Below the pieces are notes generated by a model that was given only the letters and a program-made list of their open reading frames with translations, searched no databases and had not been told where the DNA came from. Position numbers and translations under genes: made by a program. DNA of 11,823 nt, from the NCBI GenBank assembly GCA_030705745.1, contig JAUZPT010000053.1, forward strand, positions 1 through 11,823. The letters are read 5' to 3'. Source of the DNA: Bacillota bacterium. GTDB lineage: Bacteria; Bacillota; Bacilli; Bacillales; Cytobacillaceae. Below are positions 7,043 through 11,823 of the stretch, one piece after another (positions within the stretch are counted from its first letter, which is position 1; each line of letters begins with the position of its first letter).

Positions 7043-9958
7043 CTAAATAACCTTCCACCTTATAGTAAATAATTCATTTTCCGTTGTTTGTTGCTTTAAA
7101 CGTTGTTCGATTTCGTCCAATAAATTGTCTTTTTTTTTCTCAATGTCGTCTTCATTCTGATATTGGTTGTATCGCTTTTCGGCTAATTTCTTTTCAAGAT
7201 CCTTAATAATTCGTTGTTCTTTGACCTTCTGTTCAAGGTTCAATAGTTTTCTTGCTTCGGTCTTGCGGGTCTTAATTTCTTTATCCAGTTCTTTAATTTC
7301 AAATTTAATACTATTTCTAACGTCATCACTCCATTTTTCTAATTTATCTACTTCTTCATCGAAAAAAGAGTGGTTGCGATTACGGTTTTCTTCAATAATG
7401 CCTAACTGCTGGGCATAATAATTTTCTTTAAACTGCTGCTTTATTTCTTTACTACAGGTAAATGATTCATCAGAGGTTTTGGCTTCCAGGGAAAACAGAC
7501 GTTGGCATTGTTCGGGTTGCAAAGTGTTTCCATCATCATCAAAGGCAGCAAACAAAATGTGGTCTTCCATTTCAAAACTGGAAATGGAAATTTGCTTTGC
7601 CTGAAGCCAACCTTGTTTTCCTATCAAGTCTTCCTCTATTGATATCTTCTTTTCGTGACCGGAATAATCAAAGACCAACTCTTCTATCGGCAATGGCTCT
7701 GTTTTGCATTGTTCAATCACCATTTGAGCGAGAGGATGGCCAACACGATACAGGTTTTCATTTGACAATAATTCAGTTGCTTTATTTTTTTCGCCAATGT
7801 TCTTTTTGCCAACTTTATAAAAGCCTTTGTGGATGGGTAAATCTGGGAAAGGATTTTGATTGAGATAAAAACCATTGTCGGAACCGTTGAATGTGGCATA
7901 GGGTTTTAAATAATATTTAGTGAGTTGCCACAAAATATTTTCAAATTTGTTCAAATATTCGCTGCTTTGCTGAAGATTAATTTTTAGTTTTTCATGTACT
8001 TCTTCATCAAAATGCTCTAAAAGTTTTTTCCGGGTCATGTCAATACCGAGCTCAATTTCGGACTCCATTTCCTTTTGCAAGACATCAAAAGCCAGTTTTA
8101 TGTCTTCGGTTGTACGGCAGGTTTGATAAATCTTCACTATTCGTTTTTCGAAATCAACACCGTTTTCAATCGCTCCTAACACTTCATCGCTGGCGCCAAA
8201 CACACCATCGAACAGTTGAAATTTTTCGTCCAGCAATTGGTAAACTCTTTGGTCCGCTGCATTCGAATTGTTCAAAAAATTCACTACCACTACATCGAAC
8301 TTCTGTCCGTAACGGTGGCACCGGCCAATGCGCTGTTCAATACGTTGGGGATTCCAGGGTAGATCGTAATTAACGACCAACGAACAAAACTGTAAATTAA
8401 TACCTTCTGCAGCTGCTTCGGTTGCAATCATTATGGTTGCTGTATCCCGGAAATAATCAACCAAAGCAGCTCTCTTATCTGCTGTTTTTGAGCCCGTAAT
8501 TCTGTCTGTACCTTTATGGGTTTTAAGCCATGACTGATATATCTGATTACTTTTAGGGTCATTGTTGCTGCCATTGAACAAAACAATTTCATCCTTGTAA
8601 CCTCTAGCCTCCAGATTGTTTTTTAGATACTCCTGAGTACGGGTGCTCTCAGTAAAAATAATTGCCTTGCGGTTAGCTTTTAATTCTGTCAGTTTTTGAA
8701 ATGCTTTTTCTAATGCAATAAATAAAACTTCTCCTTTGGAATTTACATGAATTGATTTTGCTAATGTTGTAAACTCATTCAACGCATCAATTTCTTGTCT
8801 GATTTCATTTAATTCATCCGATGTATAAATTCTGATCCCTTTAGTTGCCTCTTCTTCTTCCTCATCAATCCATTCGTCTTGCTGCTCTTCATATGTTTCA
8901 TAGTTCTCATTAAAAACCAAATCTATATTGAGTTGTAAAGATTCCTGTTCGGTAATAGTCTTGTTCAGCTTATCGGTAAGACCTTGTAACGTAACAGAAA
9001 TTGCATAAGAAGATGATGCCAGTAATTTACGGAGTATTAAGGTCATCAATGTTCGCTGGCTAGGTGGCAACGCATACAGGTTGGGCCGCTGCAAATATTC
9101 AGAAACCAGGTTGTATAGCTGTTGTTCATCTTCTTGGGGCGTAAATTCCTGTAAAATACAAGATCGGTTGGTATAGTTGATGTATTCTAAGACCTGTCTT
9201 CTGAGTGTACGTTTGCAAACCGGGACCAGCCTTTTTTTTAATTCATCAAAGTTTTTTTCTTCTGAAAGTCTGGCGTATTGTGTTTTAAAACTTTTTAGAT
9301 CTCCAAAGGCATATTCATCGATGATGCTAACTAAACCAAATAATTCTAATAAAGAATTTTGTAAAGGAGTTGCTGTTAGTAATATTTTTGGAGCGTGGGC
9401 AATTGCTTCTTTAATTGCTTTAGCAATTTTGTTATTGGTTTTGTAAACATTGCGCAAACGGTGTGCTTCATCTACCACCACCAAATCCCAATCAACTTTG
9501 CTTACATAAACCGCTTTGCTTTTAATAAACTGATAGGAACAAATAATAATATTATCATTTTGCTCAAAAGGATTGAAATTTGCCTTTTGTACTTCTTTAT
9601 TGAAAGATTTTGTTTCAAGTATAATAGAAGGATAAAAAAATTTATCGGCAATTTCCTGATTCCATTGTTTTCGAAGGTTAGCAGGTGCAATAATTAATAT
9701 TTTCCGTTTGCGTTCTGCCCATTTCTGTGAAATAACTATTCCGGCTTCAATGGTCTTTCCAAGCCCTACTTCGTCAGCCAAAACAGCCCCTTTAGAAAGT
9801 GGAGATTGAAAAGCGAACAAAGCTGCATCAACCTGATGGGGGTTTAAGTCAACCTGAGCATCGGAAAGAGCAGCTGTAAACTTCCCCAAACTATTTGAAG
9901 AAAAACGTTTGGTTAACTCGTACGCAAAGTATTTTGCATGATAGGGTGTGATGCTCAT
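7043..9958 (-). CDS. Snf2/RapA-type SF2 DNA helicase (ATPase) of the defence operon
   Basis: The 971-residue protein is a Swi2/Snf2-class superfamily 2 ATPase. The N-terminal lobe holds Walker A (DEVGLGKT, 62-69), DEAH (163-166) and TATP (195-198). The C-terminal lobe ends in the Snf2-type motif VI (WNPQRIEQRIGRCHRYGQ, about 534-552). The last 120 or so residues are highly charged and heptad-like, predicting a long coiled coil (about 860-955) for partner binding. An acidic patch (DEWIDEEEEE) interrupts the middle. Such enzymes translocate on double-stranded DNA and remodel protein-DNA complexes; similar helicases occur in DISARM and other phage-defence loci. No nuclease domain is visible. The ATG at 9958 overlaps the XRE gene's TGA (ATGA), a sign of coupled translation. 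It ends 63 nt before dinD. The family is sure; its role with the type III enzymes is inferred. Confidence 0.92.
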   Translation of the reverse strand: MSITPYHAKYFAYELTKRFSSNSLGKFTAALSDAQVDLNPHQVDAALFAFQSPLSKGAVLADEVGLGKTIEAGIVISQKWAERKRKILIIAPANLRKQWNQEIADKFFYPSIILETKSFNKEVQKANFNPFEQNDNIIICSYQFIKSKAVYVSKVDWDLVVVDEAHRLRNVYKTNNKIAKAIKEAIAHAPKILLTATPLQNSLLELFGLVSIIDEYAFGDLKSFKTQYARLSEEKNFDELKKRLVPVCKRTLRRQVLEYINYTNRSCILQEFTPQEDEQQLYNLVSEYLQRPNLYALPPSQRTLMTLILRKLLASSSYAISVTLQGLTDKLNKTITEQESLQLNIDLVFNENYETYEEQQDEWIDEEEEEATKGIRIYTSDELNEIRQEIDALNEFTTLAKSIHVNSKGEVLFIALEKAFQKLTELKANRKAIIFTESTRTQEYLKNNLEARGYKDEIVLFNGSNNDPKSNQIYQSWLKTHKGTDRITGSKTADKRAALVDYFRDTATIMIATEAAAEGINLQFCSLVVNYDLPWNPQRIEQRIGRCHRYGQKFDVVVVNFLNNSNAADQRVYQLLDEKFQLFDGVFGASDEVLGAIENGVDFEKRIVKIYQTCRTTEDIKLAFDVLQKEMESEIELGIDMTRKKLLEHFDEEVHEKLKINLQQSSEYLNKFENILWQLTKYYLKPYATFNGSDNGFYLNQNPFPDLPIHKGFYKVGKKNIGEKNKATELLSNENLYRVGHPLAQMVIEQCKTEPLPIEELVFDYSGHEKKISIEEDLIGKQGWLQAKQISISSFEMEDHILFAAFDDDGNTLQPEQCQRLFSLEAKTSDESFTCSKEIKQQFKENYYAQQLGIIEENRNRNHSFFDEEVDKLEKWSDDVRNSIKFEIKELDKEIKTRKTEARKLLNLEQKVKEQRIIKDLEKKLAEKRYNQYQNEDDIEKKKDNLLDEIEQRLKQQTTENELFTIRWKVI

Positions 9959-10239
9959 TTGGTCTTAGAATTTTTAAGAGCAAGTTTTAAGGCATCCTCA
10001 CCTTGCTTATCGTAGTTGATTATTTTTAGAATCTTATCAGAAAGCCAAATTGTTAAAACTGGCTCGGGCGGCGTTTGCAAAAGCTCTGCCAACTTGATTA
10101 CCAGCTCACGACTGGCTTTTCTTTCACCTCTTTCCAATATACTAACAAAGGCTTCATCATCTTCAAAATATGTTGCTGATTGCCTGAGTAGTAATTTTTT
10201 GTCTTCTCTTTGTTTGAGCAAGGTTTCTCCGAATGTCAT
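9955..10239 (-). CDS. Small XRE/Cro-type helix-turn-helix regulator
   Basis: The 94-residue protein has an N-terminal XRE fold: FGETLLKQREDKKLLLRQSATYF (helices 1-2), then DEAFVSILERGERKASRELVIKLAELL, where the E-R-G-E-R turn and L-x-K-L-A-x-x-L ending are classic. The C-terminal third is short, basic and without a second known domain. It leads the operon, like the controller proteins that time expression of restriction genes after entry into a new host. Its TGA overlaps the helicase ATG by four bases. A TAAGTTTG -7-like box and an inverted repeat lie 14-31 nt upstream of the start, so autoregulation is likely. No Shine-Dalgarno sequence precedes the ATG, as is common in this phylum. The DNA target is not established. 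Confidence 0.88.
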   Translation of the reverse strand: MTFGETLLKQREDKKLLLRQSATYFEDDEAFVSILERGERKASRELVIKLAELLQTPPEPVLTIWLSDKILKIINYDKQGEDALKLALKNSKTK

Positions 10240-10252
10240 TTGCTAAACCGAA

Positions 10253-10270
10253 TTTGACTTGTCAAACTTA
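10253..10270 (-). promoter_or_regulatory. Operon promoter -7 box overlapping a candidate XRE operator
   Basis: On the minus strand TAAGTTTG (10270-10263) fits the Bacteroidota -7 consensus TAnnTTTG. It overlaps a perfect inverted repeat, TTTGAC-TT-GTCAAA, at 10253-10266. A dimeric XRE protein bound there would block RNA polymerase. The only upstream TTTG lies about 24 nt away, a little farther than the usual -33 spacing. Transcription would start some 15-20 nt before the XRE ATG at 10239. Confidence 0.6.
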
Positions 10271-10319
10271 CATAATAATTTTTAATACACGCACCAAATA
10301 AGAATCGAGACCACAACCT

Positions 10320-10327
10320 TAACTTTG
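10320..10327 (+). promoter_or_regulatory. -7-like promoter box before the IS110 remnant
   Basis: TAACTTTG matches the Bacteroidota -7 consensus and is identical to the box before the acyltransferase gene. It lies 49 nt upstream of the truncated transposase start at 10377. No clear -33 element is seen, so the call is moderate. Confidence 0.4.
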
Positions 10328-10376
10328 CTAATAAACGAGCTCGAGGATTAATGTTTAACTTAAAAACTTAAGCAAA

Positions 10377-10610
10377 ATGAAGAAGTTCTGTGGTCTTGAT
10401 GTACACAAAGATAGCATATTTATGTGTATTCTTGTTGAAAATGGTCAATCGAGAATGGAAGAATTCTCGACACTAACCCCATTTTCTCCTAAGATTATAC
10501 GTGATATCGAATTGTACAAGAAATCTGGACGAGCTATATTTTATAAAAAATCCAGTAAGAACAGAGGATTGGTAAGAAATACCGAAGGATGCATGTTTTT
10601 CGTGTCGTAG
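10377..10610 (+). pseudogene. Truncated IS110-family transposase (5' fragment)
   Basis: The frame encodes only 77 residues, against about 300-400 for an intact IS110 transposase. The start MKKFCGLDVHKDSIFMCILVENG is a typical IS110 N-terminus: GLDVHKD contains the first Asp of the DEDD (RuvC-like) catalytic core. After about residue 40 (EEFSTLTP) the family similarity stops and the remaining residues are not recognised. The element has therefore lost the rest of its DEDD domain and the C-terminal transposase domain and cannot move by itself. IS110 elements usually lack terminal inverted repeats, and I could not define ends. It is transcribed divergently from the operon, in the gap between it and the tRNA genes. 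It is evidence of past mobile-element traffic at this junction. Confidence 0.75.
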
Positions 10611-10633
10611 AGAACGACTTACATAAAGCAAAA

Positions 10634-10665
10634 AAGTCCTACAAAATCAATATTTTGCAGGACTT
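10634..10665 (-). terminator. Intrinsic terminator after tRNA-Ser(CGA), possibly bidirectional
   Basis: AAGTCCTACAAAAT (10634-10647) pairs with ATTTTGCAGGACTT (10652-10665) with one mismatch and a 4-nt loop. Read leftward the stem is followed by TTTTTTGC, a good T-run, 37 nt beyond the tRNA 3' end. Read rightward it is followed by AGCTTTTTATT, so it may also stop transcription from the IS110 remnant. Confidence 0.85.
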
Positions 10666-10701
10666 AGCTTTTTATTGTCAGCTTTTGGCTTTCCCTTAGA
10701 G

Positions 10702-10789
10702 CGGAAAGCGAGGGATTCGAACCCCCGGTACCAGCAATAGGTACAACTGATTTCGAGTCAGTCCCGTTCGACCACTCCGGCAGCTTTCC
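10702..10789 (-). tRNA. tRNA-Ser, anticodon CGA (reads UCG)
   Basis: The minus-strand sequence folds as an 88-nt class II tRNA. Acceptor arms GGAAAGC and GCTTTCC pair fully with discriminator G. The anticodon arm ACTGA-CTCGAAA-TCAGT gives CGA at 10755-10753, and the T arm is GGGGG-TTCGAAT-CCCTC. A long variable arm lies between them, as expected for serine. CCA is not encoded. Its 3' end faces the IS remnant and the restriction operon, the orientation in which tRNA genes serve as integration sites. No separate promoter box was seen close upstream. Confidence 0.95.
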
Positions 10790-10803
10790 TTTCAGGTCCA
10801 ATG

Positions 10804-10829
10804 AAAAAAAGAAGGGAGCCCCTTCTTTT
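10804..10829 (-). terminator. Intrinsic terminator after tRNA-Ser(TGA)
   Basis: AAAAGAAGGG (10807-10816) and CCCTTCTTTT (10820-10829) form a perfect 10-bp stem with a 3-nt loop. Read leftward the stem ends in a T-run continuing through 10804. It starts 3 nt past the tRNA 3' end, so the two tRNA genes may form partly separate units. Confidence 0.82.
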
Positions 10830-10832
10830 AAG

Positions 10833-10917
10833 CGGAGAATGAGGGATTCGAACCCCCGGAGGTATGACCCTCAACGGTTTTCAAGACCGCCGCAATCGAC
10901 CACTCTGCCAACTCTCC
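10833..10917 (-). tRNA. tRNA-Ser, anticodon TGA (reads UCA)
   Basis: The minus-strand sequence folds as an 85-nt class II tRNA. The acceptor pairs GGAGAGT with ATTCTCC (one G-T pair), with discriminator G. The anticodon arm GCGGT-CTTGAAA-ACCGT gives TGA at 10883-10881. The long variable arm and the T arm GGGGG-TTCGAAT-CCCTC match a serine tRNA. The T arm is identical to that of the neighbouring tRNA-Ser(CGA). CCA is not encoded. Confidence 0.95.
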
Positions 10918-10923
10918 ATGCTG

Positions 10924-10953
10924 CAAAAGTACATAATTTTTCTATTCCACCAA
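10924..10953 (-). promoter_or_regulatory. Promoter of the tRNA-Ser genes
   Basis: On the minus strand TACTTTTG (10931-10924) fits TAnnTTTG, and TTGG (10953-10950) lies 18 nt upstream, close to the -33 spacing used by Bacteroidota sigma factor. The start of transcription would fall about at the tRNA 5' end at 10917. Confidence 0.65.
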
Positions 10954-11047
10954 GAAATAATTTTAAATTGTCTTGCTCATACCCGTATGCAGGTCCTGTA
11001 AGTGTTCATTTTTTTAATTTAATTCAACCATACTTTACAGAAACTCT

Positions 11048-11055
11048 TAACTTTG
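11048..11055 (+). promoter_or_regulatory. -7 promoter box of the acyltransferase gene
   Basis: TAACTTTG, followed by C, is a close match to the Bacteroidota TAnnTTTG box. It ends 11 nt before the ATG at 11067 and 20 nt before the ATG at 11076, so the mRNA leader would be very short. No clear -33 element was identified. Confidence 0.6.
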
Positions 11056-11066
11056 CACCCCATCAA

Positions 11067-11823
11067 ATGACCGAGATGATTATTTTTCAAAAATTATTTT
11101 TAGTATCTGTTTACCTTTTAAAACGACTTCCCTGGCGAATCCTCTACTTTATCAGCGACTTGATTGCGCTGGTATTGTATTATATTGTCGGCTATCGCAA
11201 AAAAGTAGTCTATGAAAATCTGACCAATTCTTTCCCTGATAAGTCAAAGAAGGAGATTAAAAAAATCGCCCATCAATATTACAGGCATCTCGCCGATATC
11301 ATGATCGAAACAATCTGCGAGGAGAAGATTATGCCGAATTTTAAGCGGCATATGATTTTCAAAAACCAGGAGTTGCTCCATCAGCTTTATAAAACCGGGA
11401 AAAGCATCCTCATGGTTGGAGGTCATGTGGGGAATTGGGAATGGATTGGCATCACCGTTCAACCAATGGGCCCTTTCAAGGCAAAGGGGGTCATTAAACC
11501 GCTTTCGGATCCTTTTTTCAATGATTATATAGAAAATCTGCGAAGCAAATATTCTTCCGGCGTCATTCCTTTTCTGCGAACCCTTCGCGTGATGGCTGCT
11601 TCAAGGGACCAGCAATTTGTATACATGTTGGCCAATGATCAAACACCTCATCGCGATGAAATCAGGTTCTGGACCGACTTTCTGAATCAACCGACCCCCG
11701 TCTTTCTGGGTACCGAGAAAATTGCTAAATTGCTCGACATGCCTGTGATTTTTTCTAACTGCTACCGGGTCAAGCGGGGCGTTTACGAAATTGAATTAAT
11801 CCTGATTACTGAAACGCCAAAAC
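11067..11823 (+). CDS. LpxL/HtrB-like lysophospholipid / lipid A acyltransferase (3' end outside window)
   Basis: The frame runs from ATG 11067 off the right edge, giving 252 residues. A nearby in-frame ATG at 11076 is an equally possible start. The protein begins with a hydrophobic segment (about 10-43) expected to anchor it to the inner membrane. The motif GGHVGNWEW follows, with His120 and Glu125 forming the HX4(D/E) catalytic pair of the LpxL/HtrB acyltransferase family. Later segments such as LANDQTPHRDEIRFW also fit that family. These enzymes transfer an acyl chain from acyl-ACP to a lipid A precursor or a related lipid at the inner membrane. Bacteroidota carry similar genes widely. It points away from the tRNA genes and looks like core genome flanking the island. 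The exact acceptor lipid cannot be told. Confidence 0.88.
   Translation, partial: MTEMIIFQKLFLVSVYLLKRLPWRILYFISDLIALVLYYIVGYRKKVVYENLTNSFPDKSKKEIKKIAHQYYRHLADIMIETICEEKIMPNFKRHMIFKNQELLHQLYKTGKSILMVGGHVGNWEWIGITVQPMGPFKAKGVIKPLSDPFFNDYIENLRSKYSSGVIPFLRTLRVMAASRDQQFVYMLANDQTPHRDEIRFWTDFLNQPTPVFLGTEKIAKLLDMPVIFSNCYRVKRGVYEIELILITETPK

Noticed and set aside
1196..10239. BREX or DISARM assignment
   Set aside because: No PglZ, BrxC-like, DUF1998 or phospholipase-D genes are present; the methyltransferase and nuclease are type III Mod and Res.
10710..10860. The shared T-arm sequence (10710-10729 and 10841-10860) as an attachment-site direct repeat
   Set aside because: It is explained by both tRNA-Ser genes having the same T arm.
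1..11823. CRISPR array
   Set aside because: The only tandem repeat has an 11-bp period with no spacers, and no cas genes are present.

Overview
The window looks like chromosomal DNA from a member of the Bacteroidota. Promoter-like boxes match that phylum's TAnnTTTG -7 consensus (TAACTTTG, TACTTTTG, TAAGTTTG). Start codons mostly lack Shine-Dalgarno sequences. The first gene is an AraC-type regulator resembling the C-terminus of Bacteroidota hybrid two-component proteins. I cannot name a genus from this sequence alone.

Layout: 1-302 is the 3' end of an AraC-family regulator. 303-1195 has no convincing intact gene, but holds a phased 11-bp repeat array that folds into a long near-perfect palindrome, and a possible fragment of a beta-barrel protein. 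1196-10239 is one leftward (minus-strand) operon, in transcription order: a small XRE regulator, a large Snf2/RapA-type helicase, a DinD-like protein, a type III Mod methyltransferase, a decayed DUF1016/YhcG nuclease, and a type III Res helicase-nuclease. Genes in it overlap (ATGA, TAATG) or lie 14 to 63 nt apart. 10377-10610 is a truncated IS110-family transposase on the plus strand. 10634-10953 holds two minus-strand serine tRNA genes (anticodons CGA and TGA), each followed by an intrinsic terminator. From 11067 to the right edge is an LpxL/HtrB-like lipid acyltransferase, probably core genome.

How it works together: Mod and Res form a complete type III restriction-modification pair with all expected motifs (DPPY and FLGSGTT in Mod; Walker A, DEAH, motif VI and PD...ExK in Res). 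The Snf2 helicase, DinD-like protein and former DUF1016 nuclease sit in the same operon, so the locus reads as an extended type III defence system rather than a plain R-M pair. The XRE protein is the likely autoregulator: an inverted repeat overlaps its own -7 box. The DUF1016 gene has lost its central part, including the segment that should hold the nuclease aspartate, and is frameshifted, while every other operon gene is open. The tRNA-Ser 3' end and an IS remnant on the right suggest this is an integrated defence island.

The most unusual signals are a 28-bp perfect palindrome between the helicase and dinD genes that nearly copies a stretch of the dinD coding sequence, and the 11-bp repeat array near 635-713.
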